Assembly: GCA_051859045.1 (NCBI GenBank)
Contig: JBHYGK010000058.1
Coordinates: forward strand, 1-64,000
Direction of reading: 5' to 3'
Source: JBHYGK01 sp051859045
GTDB taxonomy: Bacteria > Pseudomonadota > Gammaproteobacteria > Xanthomonadales > Xanthomonadaceae
DNA: 64,000 nt
Each line of letters opens with the position of its first letter. Position 1 is the first letter of the stretch. This document shows, one piece after another, positions 34,247-42,701 of the stretch. The position numbers and the translations under genes are program-made. The notes under the pieces are model-generated. The model searched no databases. It saw only the letters and a program-made list of their open reading frames with translations, and was not told the DNA's origin.

Positions 34247-34858
34247 ATGAGCACGACCACCGCCGCCACCGCGTCGACCCTCGACGCCGCCGCGCTCGAC
34301 CAGCTGTTCCGCACCGCCCGCACCCACAACGCCTGGCGCGACCTGCCGGTGCCCGAGGCCAAGCTGCGCGAGCTCTACGACCTGCTCAAGATGGCCCCCA
34401 CCAGCGCCAACGCCTCGCCGGCGCGCTTCGTGTTCGTGACCTCGCCCGAGGCCCGCGCAAAGCTCAAGACCGCGCTGGCCCCGGGCAACGTCGAGAAGAC
34501 CATGACCGCCCCGGTCACCGTGATCATCGGCCACGACATGGCCTTCTACGACAAGCTGCCGCAGCTCTTCCCGCACGCCGACGCGCGCAGCTGGTTCGCC
34601 GGCAACGACGCGCTGATCGCCTCCACCGCCTTCCGCAACGGCACCCTGCAGGGCGCCTACCTGATGCTGGCCGCGCGCGCCGTGGGCCTGGACACCGGCG
34701 CGATGTCGGGCTTCGACAACGCCAAGGTCGACGAGCTGTTTTTCGCCGGCACCCAGGTGAAGTCGAACTTCCTGGTCAACCTCGGCTACGGCGACGAGAA
34801 GGGCCTGTTCCCGCGCTCGCCGCGCCTGTCGTTCGAGGAGGCGGCGTCGATCGTCTGA
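34247..34858 (+). CDS. RutE/malonic semialdehyde reductase-type nitroreductase
   Basis: This encodes 203 residues from the ATG at 34247, which has GGAGGGAG upstream; an earlier in-frame start would run through the promoter. It is a small FMN-dependent nitroreductase: RTHNAWRDLPVPEAKLRELY, LLKMAPTSANASPARFVFVT, APVTVIIGHDMAFYDKLPQL, and GLDTGAMSGFDNAKVDELFF. This matches the RutE/HadB subgroup, which reduces malonic semialdehyde to 3-hydroxypropionate in uracil catabolism. No other rut gene is present, so a general enal or nitro-compound reductase role is equally possible; therefore no symbol is assigned. Confidence 0.85.
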   Translation: MSTTTAATASTLDAAALDQLFRTARTHNAWRDLPVPEAKLRELYDLLKMAPTSANASPARFVFVTSPEARAKLKTALAPGNVEKTMTAPVTVIIGHDMAFYDKLPQLFPHADARSWFAGNDALIASTAFRNGTLQGAYLMLAARAVGLDTGAMSGFDNAKVDELFFAGTQVKSNFLVNLGYGDEKGLFPRSPRLSFEEAASIV

Positions 34859-34940
34859 GGCCCGCCGCCTGACGATCGCCCGCCGTCCCCGCCCGCGCCC
34901 CATCCCCCCGCGCCACCCGCCCATCGCCCGGAGCCATCCC

Positions 34941-35522
34941 ATGACGCGCCTCCTGCTCGCCGCCGCCCTCGCCGCCTCGTCCTTCATCGCCGCCCCGGCC
35001 TTCGCCGCCAGCTACGACATCGACCCGACCCACACCCAGGTCCAGTTCACCTACAGCCACTTCGGCTTCTCGAACATCACCGGCCGCTTCGACCAGGTCT
35101 CGGGCACGTTCGACTTCGACCCGGCCAACCCCACCGCGTCCTCGATCCAGGTCGAGATCCCGGTGAGCTCGATCTCCACCGGCGTCGAGGCGCTCGACGA
35201 GCACCTGCAGCGCGACGACTTCTTCGACGTGGCGCAGTTCCCGACCGCCAGCTTCCGCTCGACCTCGGTCGAGGCGGCGGGCGAGGGCCAGCTCAAGGTG
35301 GCCGGCGACCTGACCATCCACGGCGTCACCGCGCCGGTGGTGCTCGACGTCACCATCAACGGCGTCGGCAACCACCCGATGAAGGGCATCCCGGCGGCCG
35401 GCTTCGACGCCACCGCCACGATCTCGCGCACCGCGTTCGGCGTGGGCAAGTACGCCCCGGCCGTCGGCGACGAGGTCACCCTGCGCATCACCCTCGAGGC
35501 GACGGCCACCCAGGCCGAGTAA
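34941..35522 (+). CDS. Periplasmic YceI-family protein
   Basis: This encodes 193 residues with a signal peptide ending APAFA near residue 22. It is a lipocalin-like barrel of the YceI family, which binds isoprenoid-type lipids. Family pattern: SYDIDPTHTQVQFTYSHFGF, then GRFDQVSGTFDFDPANP, STGVEALDEHLQRDDFFDV, GDLTIHGVTAPVVLDVTING, and ISRTAFGVGKYAPAVGDEV. It lies 82 bases after the nitroreductase gene and is followed by a strong terminator, so both may form one transcript. The ligand and role are unknown; some relatives are base- or stress-induced. Confidence 0.93.
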   Translation: MTRLLLAAALAASSFIAAPAFAASYDIDPTHTQVQFTYSHFGFSNITGRFDQVSGTFDFDPANPTASSIQVEIPVSSISTGVEALDEHLQRDDFFDVAQFPTASFRSTSVEAAGEGQLKVAGDLTIHGVTAPVVLDVTINGVGNHPMKGIPAAGFDATATISRTAFGVGKYAPAVGDEVTLRITLEATATQAE

Positions 35523-35553
35523 GCCCCGCGCGCCAGATCCATCGCGTTCCACC

Positions 35554-35607
35554 CGGCCCCGCCGCGACGCTCCCTCCCCCGGCCATGCGCGGCGGGGCCG
35601 GCTTTTT
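35554..35607 (+). terminator. Intrinsic terminator after yceI
   Basis: Perfect 14-bp stem CCGGCCCCGCCGCG (35554-35567) with CGCGGCGGGGCCGG (35588-35601), a 20-base loop, then CTTTTT (35602-35607), 31 bases beyond the yceI stop. It separates this unit from the pirin gene. Confidence 0.88.
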
Positions 35608-35646
35608 CCGACCACCCCCGTCCACCGCCCACGCGAGGAACCCCCC

Positions 35647-36351
35647 ATGCTGCTGCATCGCCCCGCCCACGCCCGCGGCCAGGTCCGCACCGGCTGGCTC
35701 GACAGCCGCCACAGCTTCTCCTTCGGCCACTACCACGACCCCGCGTGGATGGGCTTCGGCCCGCTGCGCGTGATCAACGAGGACCGCGTGAGCGGCGGCG
35801 GCGGCTTCGCGCCGCACGGCCACGCGAACATGGAGATCCTGAGCTGGGTGCTCGACGGCGGCCTGCAGCACCGCGACTCCACCGGCGGCGGCGGCGTGAT
35901 CCGCCCCGGCGACCTGCAGGCGATGAGCGCCGGGCACGGCGTGGAGCACAGCGAATTCAACGCCTCGGCCACCGAGCCGGTGCACTTCCTGCAGATCTGG
36001 ATCCAGCCCGACCGCGTCAACGCCGCGCCGCGCTACCAGCAGTCGCACTTCCCCGCCGAGGGCCGCGAGGGCCGCTTCCAGCTGCTGGCCTCGCCCGACG
36101 GCGCCGACGGCTCGATCGCGATCCGCCAGTCCGCGCGGGTCTGGGCCGCCCGCCCGCGCCCCGACGCCGCGCTGGCGCTCGCGCTCGCCCCGGGCCGGCG
36201 CGCCTGGGTGCAGGTGGCGCGCGGCGCGGTGCTGGCCAACGGCCTCGCGCTGGCCGAGGGCGACGGCCTGGCCGTGGCCGACGAGGCCGCGCTGGACCTG
36301 CGCGCCGACGGCGACGCGCCGGCCGAGGTGCTGGTGTTCGACCTGCCCTGA
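35647..36351 (+). CDS. Pirin-family protein (YhaK-like)
   Basis: This encodes 234 residues with the two-cupin pirin fold. The N-terminal cupin carries the metal-binding pattern FAPHGHANMEILSWVLDGGL and QHRDSTGGGG, followed by LQAMSAGHGVEHSEFNASAT. Four ligand residues (three His and one Glu) are visible. A typical EPVHFLQIWIQPDRVNAAPR segment follows. Pirins of this type bind Fe or other metals, and some oxidise quercetin or act as redox sensors; the specific activity here is unknown. The gene lies alone between terminator-like elements. Confidence 0.9.
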   Translation: MLLHRPAHARGQVRTGWLDSRHSFSFGHYHDPAWMGFGPLRVINEDRVSGGGGFAPHGHANMEILSWVLDGGLQHRDSTGGGGVIRPGDLQAMSAGHGVEHSEFNASATEPVHFLQIWIQPDRVNAAPRYQQSHFPAEGREGRFQLLASPDGADGSIAIRQSARVWAARPRPDAALALALAPGRRAWVQVARGAVLANGLALAEGDGLAVADEAALDLRADGDAPAEVLVFDLP

Positions 36352-36387
36352 GCGCCGCGCCCGGCGCGGCCGGGGCCGGCGATCCGC

Positions 36388-36414
36388 GGGGCGCGGTGCT
36401 AGACTCCGCGCCCC
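36388..36414 (+). promoter_or_regulatory. Inverted repeat enclosing an extended -10 upstream of the zinc-finger gene
   Basis: GGGGCGCGG (36388-36396) and CCGCGCCCC (36406-36414) form a perfect 9-bp inverted repeat whose loop contains TGCTAGACT, an extended -10 (TGN-TAGACT). It lies 17 bases before the ATG at 36431. It may be the promoter for the zinc-finger gene and the LPS genes after it, or a terminator-like hairpin after pirin without a T tract. Confidence 0.35.
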
Positions 36415-36430
36415 ACGTCCCCGATCCGGA

Positions 36431-36634
36431 ATGGCCATGTCCGAGCCCGCCGCCCCCACCGAAGCCAACGCCCAGCGCGAGTACCGGGTGAGCCGCGCCG
36501 ACCTGCCGCTGTCGTGCCCGATGCCCTCGATGGCGCTGTGGAACTCGCACCCGCGCGTCTACCTCGCGATCGAGTCTGAGGGCGGCCGCTCCACCTGCAT
36601 GTACTGCGGCGCCACCTACGTCCTCGTCGACTGA
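36431..36634 (+). CDS. Zinc-finger (CHCC) domain small protein
   Basis: This encodes 67 residues from the ATG at 36431; a second ATG at 36437 is equally possible. The C-terminal part has the CHCC zinc-finger of the NDUFS6-like family: LPLSCPMPSMALWNSHPRVY contains Cys and His, and STCMYCGATYVLV supplies the last two Cys. Bacterial members are small, soluble and of unknown function, while the eukaryotic counterpart is a complex I accessory subunit. It ends 10 bases before the GTG of the glycosyltransferase, so it may be cotranscribed with the LPS genes. Confidence 0.85.
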   Translation: MAMSEPAAPTEANAQREYRVSRADLPLSCPMPSMALWNSHPRVYLAIESEGGRSTCMYCGATYVLVD

Positions 36635-36644
36635 GCCCGCGTCC

Positions 36645-37966
36645 GTGGCCGGCCCGCGCGAGGCGGAAGCGCCCGCGGCGCCGCGACCCCCGCGGGCGCT
36701 CACCGTCGTCCAGCTGCTGCCCGCGCTCGCCTCCGGCGGCGTGGAGCGCTCCACCCTCGAGATCAGCGCCGCGCTCGTCGCGGCCGGGCACCGCTCGGTC
36801 GTGGTGTCGGCCGGCGGCCGGCTGGTGCCCGCCCTCGAGGCCGGCGGCGGCGAGCACCGCGCGCTCGACATCGGCCGCAAGTCCCCGCTGACCCTGCTGC
36901 GCGCGCGCGCGCTGCGCCGGCTCATCGACGAGCTCGCCCCCGACATCGTCCACGCCCGCTCGCGCCTGCCGGCCTGGGTGGCGCGGCTGGCCCTCGGCCG
37001 CGACGGCCTGGCGCCGGTGCCGCCCGGCGGGCCCCACCTCGTCACCACCGTGCACGGGCTGAACTCGCCCTCGCGCTACAGCGCGATCCTGGCCCGCGGC
37101 GAGCGCGTGGTGTGCGTGTCGGCCGGCGTCCGCGCGCACCTGCTGGCGCACTACCCGTGGGTCGATCCGGCGCGGCTGCGGGTGATCCCGCGCGGGATCG
37201 ACCCGGCCGCCTTCCCGCGCGCCGACGCCGCCGCGCGCGCCGCGGCCCGCGCCGCGCTCGCCGGGACCCTGCCGCCCGGCCCGCTGCTCCTGATGCCCGG
37301 CCGCGGCACCCGGCTCAAGGGGCACGCCGANNNNNNNNNNNNNNNNNNNNNNNNNNNNNNNNNNNNNNNNNNNNNNNNNNNNNNNNNNNNNNNNNNNNNN
37401 NNNNNNNNNNNNNNNNNNNNNNNNNNNNNNCCGGCCCGCTGCTCCTGATGCCCGGCCGCGGCACCCGGCTCAAGGGGCACGCCGACGCGCTGCACCTGCT
37501 GGCCGGGCTGCACGCCGAGGGCGTGCCCGCGCGGCTGTGGATGCCCGGCGCGCGCGAGCCCGGCCGCGAGGCCTACCTCGCCGAGCTCGAGGCGCTGGCC
37601 ACCGCGCTCGGCGTGGCCGCCTCGGTGCGCCTGGATCCGCCCACCGATGCGATCGCCCGGGCCTACGCCGCCGCCGACCTGGTGCTGCAGCTCTCGCGCA
37701 AGCCCGAGGCCTTCGGGCGCACCGTCGTCGAGGCGCTGGCCACCGGCACGCCGGTGCTCGGCTGGGACCACGGCGGGGTCGGCGAGCTGCTGCGCGAGGC
37801 GGCCCCGGAGGGCGCCGTGGCGCCGTTCGACGCGGCCGCGCTGCGCGCGCGCGCGGCCAGACTGCTGGCGACACCACCGGCCCCGCCGGCTACCATCCCG
37901 TGGACACTGCACGCGATGTGCGAGGCCACGCTCCAGCTCTATGCCGACATCACCCGCCACCGCTGA
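36645..37966 (+). CDS. GT4-family glycosyltransferase, split by an assembly gap
   Basis: The GTG start at 36645 opens VAGPREAEAPAAPRPP, then VVQLLPALASGGVERSTLEI, a GT-B N-terminal domain of LPS/capsule glycosyltransferases. The frame runs to a 100-N gap at 37331. The sequence beyond the gap repeats the last 55 bases before it, so deleting the Ns and one copy gives a single frame: 36645-37330 joined to 37486-37966, 1167 bases, 388 residues. The C-terminal half has LWMPGAREPGREAYLAELEA and the donor-site motif SRKPEAFGRTVVEALATGTP followed by VLGWDHGGVGELL. It is the first sugar-transfer enzyme of the LPS cluster and overlaps the next gene by 26 bases. The sugar specificity is unknown. Confidence 0.87.
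37276..37330 (+). repeat. 55-bp duplicate, copy 1 (contig end before the N gap)
   Basis: 55 bases ending CAAGGGGCACGCCGA, identical to 37431-37485 on the far side of the 100-N run. The exact match at both gap edges and the 55-base length (a common k-mer setting) show that two contigs share an end and were joined without merging. It is not a biological repeat. Confidence 0.93.
37331..37430. other. Assembly gap of exactly 100 N
   Basis: A standard placeholder gap inside the GT4 gene. The duplicate flanks show that the true distance is probably negative (the contig ends overlap by 55 bases), so no sequence is missing. The real chromosome would then be 155 bases shorter here. Confidence 0.95.
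37431..37485 (+). repeat. 55-bp duplicate, copy 2 (contig start after the N gap)
   Basis: Identical to 37276-37330. Translation after this copy continues in frame with the N-terminal half once one copy and the Ns are removed. Confidence 0.93.
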
Positions 37967-39257
37967 TCCGGGGCCGGCCCCCGCGCCGGCGGCGGACCGC
38001 TTCCGCTGGGCCCCCTGGTGGGTGCTGGCCTTCGTCGCGCTGTGGCCCGAGCGCGGCCCCGCCGAGGTGGTGCTCTCGCTGGGCGCGCTGCTCGCGCTGG
38101 CGCTGCTGCTGGCCGGCCGCTTCCGCGGCGGCGCCCGCCTCAGCAACGAGGGCTGGGCGCTGACCTCGGTGCTGTTCCTCAGCTACTGGCTGCCCGAGGC
38201 GGTGTCGGCGATCGGCGCCGAAAACGCCGCGCGCTCCGCGTCCGAGGCGCTGAAGGACCTGCGCTACCTGCCGTTCCTGTGGCTGGCGGGGATGGCGGTG
38301 GCCACCCCGCAGGCGCGCGCGGTGAGCATCCAGGGCATCGGCGCGATCGCGCTGGCCTGGGCGCTGGACGCCATCCTCGCGGCCGCGCTCGGCGGCAGCC
38401 CGGTGCGGATGGCGCTCACGGCGCTCGGCACGGCCGGCGGCCTCGTCGAGGCCTGCGACGCGGCGGTCGCGGCCTGCCCCACCGGCCTGTTCGAGCGTCC
38501 CGACATGCTCGGGCTGGTGCTCGCCAGCCTCTCGCCGTTCGCGCTGCACCTCGGCGCGCGCCGCGCCGGCCACGCCGGCTGGCTGCTGGCGGCGGCGCTG
38601 CTGCTGGTGGCGATCGTGCTGGCCGGCTCGCGCGCGGCGTGGATCGGCTACGGCCTGGTGCTGCTGGTGGCCGGCGGCCACCAGCTGGGCTGGCGCCGGA
38701 TCCTGCCGCTGCTCGCCGCCGGCGGGCTGGCGATCGCCGCCTTCGCGTACTACAGCCCGACCGTGGGCGAGCGCGTGGAGCGCACCGCGGAAGTGCTGAG
38801 CGGCGATCGCGACGGGTTCGACGTGGCGCTGTCGGGCCGGGTGCGGATCTGGCAGGCCGCGGCGTGCATGGCGTGGCGGCACCCGGTCAACGGCGTCGGC
38901 GTGCGCGGGTTCCGCGACGCGTGGGCGGAGTGCGATCCCGAGCCCGGCGTCGAGGGCGAGTGGGGGCAGGGCCCGGCGCTGCACGCGCACCAGATCGTGC
39001 TCGAGGTGCTCAGCGAGACCGGCGCGTTCGGCCTCGCGCTGTGGCTGCTGGGCGCCGCGATCGCCTGGCGCGCCTGGCGCTTCGCCGACGCCGCGGCCCG
39101 CGAGCGCGCGCGGCCGGCGATGCTGGCGCTGGCGGTCACCGTGTTCCCCCTCAACACCCACCTCGCGTTCTACTCGACGTTCTGGGGCGGCCTGACCCTG
39201 CTGCTGGTGGCGCTGTACGCGGGCGCCCTGCTGGCGCGCGGGCAGGAGCCCGCGTGA
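37941..39257 (+). CDS. O-antigen ligase-like membrane protein (WaaL/Wzy-type)
   Basis: This encodes 438 residues from the ATG at 37941, inside the end of the GT4 gene. It has about eleven membrane segments, including WWVLAFVALWPERG, LPFLWLAGMAVATP, LLAAALLLVAIVLAGSRAAW and the last ones near residues 360-435. The periplasmic loop carries the O-antigen ligase motif SGRVRIWQAAACMAWRHPVN then GVGVRGFRDAW, and AHQIVLEVLSETGAFGLAL, with the conserved Arg and His. It would join O-polysaccharide to lipid A-core, or polymerise it (Wzy). The stop overlaps the GTG of the GT2 gene. Confidence 0.85.
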   Translation: MPTSPATADPGPAPAPAADRFRWAPWWVLAFVALWPERGPAEVVLSLGALLALALLLAGRFRGGARLSNEGWALTSVLFLSYWLPEAVSAIGAENAARSASEALKDLRYLPFLWLAGMAVATPQARAVSIQGIGAIALAWALDAILAAALGGSPVRMALTALGTAGGLVEACDAAVAACPTGLFERPDMLGLVLASLSPFALHLGARRAGHAGWLLAAALLLVAIVLAGSRAAWIGYGLVLLVAGGHQLGWRRILPLLAAGGLAIAAFAYYSPTVGERVERTAEVLSGDRDGFDVALSGRVRIWQAAACMAWRHPVNGVGVRGFRDAWAECDPEPGVEGEWGQGPALHAHQIVLEVLSETGAFGLALWLLGAAIAWRAWRFADAAARERARPAMLALAVTVFPLNTHLAFYSTFWGGLTLLLVALYAGALLARGQEPA

Positions 39258-40075
39258 GCGCGGCCGCCGGCCGCGCGCCGGTGAGCGCGGTGGTCACCAC
39301 CCTCGACAACGCGGCCACCCTCGGCGAATGCCTCGCCAGCCTGGCGTGGTGCGACGAGATCGTGCTGCTCGACTCCGGCTCGCGCGACGCGACGCTGCGC
39401 ATCGCCGAGGCCGCCGGCGCGCGGATCGCGCACCAGCCCTTCGCCGGCTACGGCCCGCAGAAGCAGGCCGCGATCGACCTCGCGCGGCACGACTGGGTGC
39501 TGCTGCTGGATGCCGACGAGCACCTGACCGAGGCGGGCCGGGAGGCGATCGAGCGCGCGCTCGTCGCGCCCGAGGCCGACGGCTACCGACTGCCGCGCCA
39601 GGAGTGGCTGTTCTGGCGCTGGCCGCATCCGGCCACCCGGCCCAACTGGCAGCTGCGGCTGTTCCGGCGCTCGCGCGCGGCGATGAACGCGGTGCCCGTG
39701 CACGCGGCCCCGGCGCTGCACGCGGGCCGCCCGCGCGACCTCGACGCGCCGTTCCGGCACCGCGGCGAGGCCTCGGTGGAGGTCCGGGTCGAGAAGGTCA
39801 ACCGCTATTCCTCCGGCCTGGTCGAGCACAAGCGCCGCCGGGCCGTGCGCTTCCTGGGCCTGCGCCTGCTGCTGTACCCGGGCTGGGCGTTCCTGCGCTT
39901 CTACCTGGGCAAGCGCTACGTGCTCAACGGCTGGGCCGGCTACATCGCCGCGCGCACGCACGCGTTCTACGCGTTCCTGAAGTACGCCAAGCTGCACGAG
40001 GACCGCGTGCGCGAGGCCGCCGCGCGCGACGCCCGCGGGGCCGCGCCGGGGTCGCGCCCGCGCGGCGCGCCGTGA
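39254..40075 (+). CDS. GT2-family LPS core glycosyltransferase (WaaE-like)
   Basis: This encodes 273 residues from a GTG at 39254 overlapping the previous stop (GTGA). A GT-A fold shows VSAVVTTLDNAATLGECLAS, CDEIVLLDSGSRDATLRIAE, and the DXD in HDWVLLLDADEHL. The later LFRRSRAAMNAVPVHAAPAL then VEKVNRYSSGLVEHKRRR pattern is that of the WaaE/KdtX beta-1,4-glucosyltransferase family acting on inner-core LPS. A C-terminal hydrophobic patch (FLRFYLGKRYVLNGWAGYIA) suggests membrane association. It overlaps the acyltransferase gene by four bases, supporting one operon. Confidence 0.87.
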   Translation: MSAAAGRAPVSAVVTTLDNAATLGECLASLAWCDEIVLLDSGSRDATLRIAEAAGARIAHQPFAGYGPQKQAAIDLARHDWVLLLDADEHLTEAGREAIERALVAPEADGYRLPRQEWLFWRWPHPATRPNWQLRLFRRSRAAMNAVPVHAAPALHAGRPRDLDAPFRHRGEASVEVRVEKVNRYSSGLVEHKRRRAVRFLGLRLLLYPGWAFLRFYLGKRYVLNGWAGYIAARTHAFYAFLKYAKLHEDRVREAAARDARGAAPGSRPRGAP

Positions 40076-40992
40076 GCGAGGCCGCCGCCGCCGCGCCGCG
40101 CTGCCCGGGCGTGGTGCTCGGGGACGCGCTCGGCGCGCTCGTCTCGCGCCTGCCCCAGCCGGTGCTGCTGGGCCTCGGCGCGCTGCTGGCCCGGCTCGCG
40201 CGGCCGCTGCTGCGCGGCCGCGCGCGGATCGCCGCGCGCAACCTCGCGCTGTGCTTCCCGGGCCTCGACGACGCCGCGCGCCAGGCCCTGCTGCGGGCGA
40301 CGGTGCGCGACACGGTGACCGGCACCCTCGAGCACCTGCGCGCGTGGTACGCCCCGCCGCGCGCGCTCGCCCCGCTGCTGGGCTCGCTGGAAGGCCTCGG
40401 GCACCTGCGCGACGCGCTCGCGGCCGGGCGCGGCGTGCTGCTGCTCGGCGGCCACGTCCCGCACTGCGAGCTCGCCGCGCGCCTGCTGCTCGAGCGCCTG
40501 CGCGCCGAGGGCATCGACGCGCCGATCCGCCTGGTGGCCAGGCCCTATGGCGCGCCCTGCGTGGAGCGCTGGATCGGCGGCGCGCGCCGGCGCGCGTTCG
40601 GGCCCACGCTGGGCAAGAAGGACACCCGCGGCCTCGTGCGCACCCTCGCCGGCGGCGGCATCGCCGCGCTGATGGCCGACCAGGACTTCAGCTACGCGCA
40701 CGCCTTCGTGCCTTTCTTCGGGGTGCCCGCCGCCACCCTGGCGAGCCTGCCCTCGCTGGCCGGGCGCACCGGCGCGGCGGTGCTGCCGTTCTGGTACCAC
40801 CGCGACGCGGACGGCCGCTACCACCTCGTCCTCGAGGCGCCCTGGGACGACTGGTCCGCGCAGTCGCCCGAGGACGCGGCCGCGCGCTACATGCGCGCGC
40901 TCGAGGCGCGCGTCGCCGCGCATCCCTCGCAGTACCTGTGGATGCACCGGCGCTTCAAGACCCGGCCGCCCGGCGAGCCCCCGCTGTACTGA
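40072..40992 (+). CDS. LpxL/HtrB-family lipid A acyltransferase (first copy)
   Basis: This encodes 306 residues from a GTG at 40072 that overlaps the GT2 stop. It matches lauroyl/myristoyl transferases acting on Kdo-lipid A: RARIAARNLALCFPGLDDAA near the N terminus, the catalytic HX4E in GVLLLGGHVPHCELAARLL, and MADQDFSYAHAFVPFFGVPA. It closes with HPSQYLWMHRRFKTRPPGEP. It is last in the plus-strand LPS run. A related gene lies on the opposite strand at 41623, so the two probably add different secondary acyl chains. Confidence 0.9.
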   Translation: MSEAAAAAPRCPGVVLGDALGALVSRLPQPVLLGLGALLARLARPLLRGRARIAARNLALCFPGLDDAARQALLRATVRDTVTGTLEHLRAWYAPPRALAPLLGSLEGLGHLRDALAAGRGVLLLGGHVPHCELAARLLLERLRAEGIDAPIRLVARPYGAPCVERWIGGARRRAFGPTLGKKDTRGLVRTLAGGGIAALMADQDFSYAHAFVPFFGVPAATLASLPSLAGRTGAAVLPFWYHRDADGRYHLVLEAPWDDWSAQSPEDAAARYMRALEARVAAHPSQYLWMHRRFKTRPPGEPPLY

Positions 40993-41108
40993 GCGCGCGC
41001 GGCGAACGCCGGGCCGCCGACGCGCGCCTGAAGGTTTCTCGGATGGCGCGCGCCGCCCGGGCCCGGCCCAATGGCGCCATCGCCCGATGGGACCATCCAG
41101 GCCCGCGC

Positions 41109-41615
41109 ATGACCCCCGCCGCCTCCCCGCACGTCGCCCACCTCGCCACGCCGCCGGCCCCGCGCCTGCGGCTGGTGGCGTCGTCCCCGCGCCCCGCCGC
41201 GGCGCCCGCCGGCGCGGGGACCGCGCTGGCGCGCTATGCCCGGCCGCTGGCCGAGGGGCGCTGCCCGCCCGGCCTGCAGGGAGCCCTGCGCCGGCTGGCG
41301 CTGGACGCGCGGCGGCGCGGGCTGGGGCCCGTCGCCGGGCTGGCCGAGGCGCTCGAGGACGCGGTGGCGGCCCTGCTCGGCCGGCCTGCCGTGCCGGCGC
41401 TGCAGCGCCAGGTCGCCGCCGGCGTCGCGCTGGCCGAACGCATGCGCGAGGCGCTGCGCGACGGCGTGCCGCTGGGCCCGCTGGTGATCGCGGCCGCCGA
41501 CCACATCGCGGCGCTCGAAGCGGCCGGCCTGGCCCTGCCGCGCCCGGTCGTGGGGCCGCCGACGCTGCGCCCGCCGGCGCCGTGGTCGCGCCGCGGGTCC
41601 GCGCTGCGCCGCTGA
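41109..41615 (+). CDS. Hypothetical helical protein between the two acyltransferase genes
   Basis: This encodes 168 residues from the ATG at 41109. I do not recognise a family. Almost all third codon positions are G or C, as expected for a real gene here. The first 40 residues are Pro/Ala-rich and probably disordered; then LARYARPLAEGRCPPGLQGA and a run of amphipathic helices (RLALDARRRGLGPVAGLAEA, LEDAVAALLGRPAVPALQRQ, VALAERMREALRDGVPLGPL). This could be a helical bundle, loosely HPt-like, but there is no conserved His. It has no clear ribosome binding site and is convergent with the second LpxL gene. Confidence 0.55.
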   Translation: MTPAASPHVAHLATPPAPRLRLVASSPRPAAAPAGAGTALARYARPLAEGRCPPGLQGALRRLALDARRRGLGPVAGLAEALEDAVAALLGRPAVPALQRQVAAGVALAERMREALRDGVPLGPLVIAAADHIAALEAAGLALPRPVVGPPTLRPPAPWSRRGSALRR

Positions 41616-41622
41616 GCGGGGC

Positions 41623-42621
41623 TCAGTACAGCGGCGCCTCGCCCTCGGGGCGGCGCTTGAAGCGCTTGTGGATCCACAGGTACTGGCTCGGGGCCTCGCG
41701 CACCATCGCCTCGATCGCGCCGATCACGCGCGCGGTGTCGGCGGTCGCGTCGCGGCTGGGGAAGGCCTCCAGCGGCGGGGCGATGCGCAGCACGTGCCGG
41801 GCGCCTTCGCGGCGGTGGAAGAACGGGATCACCGCGGCGCCCGACAGCCGCGCGAGCTGGTGGGTCGAGGTCAGCGACCAGGCCGGCAGCCCGAAGAAGG
41901 GCACGAACACGCTGTCGCCGCGGCGGGTGTCCTGGTCGGGCGCGAACCACAGGATGCCGCCGTCCTTGAGGTGCTTCACCGCCGGGCGCAGCTCGTCGCG
42001 GGTGAACATCGCGGCGGCGTAGCGCAGCCGCCCGCGCTTGACCGCGTACTCCATCGGGCCCGCGGCGTGCGGCCGGTACATGCCGGCCACCGGCAGGCGC
42101 TCGGCGAGCAGCCGGGCGGAGCTCTCGAGCGTGGTGAAGTGCCCGCTGACCAGGATCACGCCGCGGCCGGTCGCGCGCACGGCCTCGATGTGCTCCAGGC
42201 CCTCGATGCGGGCGCCGGCGCGCAGCGCCCCCACGCCGCCCCACCAGGCCCGGGCGAACTCGAACACGCCCACGCCCAGCGCGCGCATCGACGCGCGCAG
42301 CAGCGCCGCGCGCGCGGCCTCGTCCAGGCCAGGGAAGCACAGCGCGAGGTTGCGCTCGGCCACCCGCCGCCGCGAGGTCGGCAGGCGCGCCAGCAGCACG
42401 CCGAACGCCTGGCCGAGGCCGCGCTGCAGCGCCCAGGGCAGGCGAGCGGCGAGCACCCCGAGGCCGACGCCGATCCAGCCCGGCCAGTGCCGCGGGCCGA
42501 GCGGCGGGGGCGGCAGCGCGCGCCCCGGCGGCGCGGCTGCGGCGGGCGCTGCGGCGCGGTCGGGCGCGCGGCCGGGCGGGGGCGCGCCGGTCGGCGTCGC
42601 GTCGGTGGGGAGCTCGGACAT
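41623..42621 (-). CDS. LpxL-family lipid A acyltransferase (second copy)
   Basis: A 332-residue protein with a long Pro/Ala-rich N-terminal extension (about the first 45 residues), then the LpxL pattern GVGLGVLAARLPWALQRGLG, RRVAERNLALCFPGLDEAAR, and HX4E in GVILVSGHFTTLESSARLLA. FAPDQDTRRGDSVFVPFFGL follows, then SQYLWIHKRFKRRPEGEAPL. It transfers a fatty acyl chain from acyl-ACP to Kdo-lipid A at the inner membrane. It is more like E. coli LpxL/LpxP than the first copy. It is divergent from waaA, whose product makes its Kdo-modified substrate. Confidence 0.92.
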   Translation of the reverse strand: MSELPTDATPTGAPPPGRAPDRAAAPAAAAPPGRALPPPPLGPRHWPGWIGVGLGVLAARLPWALQRGLGQAFGVLLARLPTSRRRVAERNLALCFPGLDEAARAALLRASMRALGVGVFEFARAWWGGVGALRAGARIEGLEHIEAVRATGRGVILVSGHFTTLESSARLLAERLPVAGMYRPHAAGPMEYAVKRGRLRYAAAMFTRDELRPAVKHLKDGGILWFAPDQDTRRGDSVFVPFFGLPAWSLTSTHQLARLSGAAVIPFFHRREGARHVLRIAPPLEAFPSRDATADTARVIGAIEAMVREAPSQYLWIHKRFKRRPEGEAPLY

Positions 42622-42701
42622 GGCCGGATTCTAGCGGCTCGCCCCGCCGCCGGCGTCGCCTCCGCGCGAGCCGGCCCCCGCGCCTCGGCTATCCTGTGCG
42701 G

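Noticed and set aside
36645..37460. Reading the GT4 gene straight through the Ns into a frameshifted ending
   Set aside because: The Ns plus the duplicated 55 bases add 155 bases, which shifts the frame artificially. The collapsed sequence is intact.
40887..41504. Minus-strand open frame opposite the hypothetical gene at 41109
   Set aside because: Its start overlaps the end of a solid acyltransferase gene, and its codon third positions lack the coding bias seen on the plus strand.
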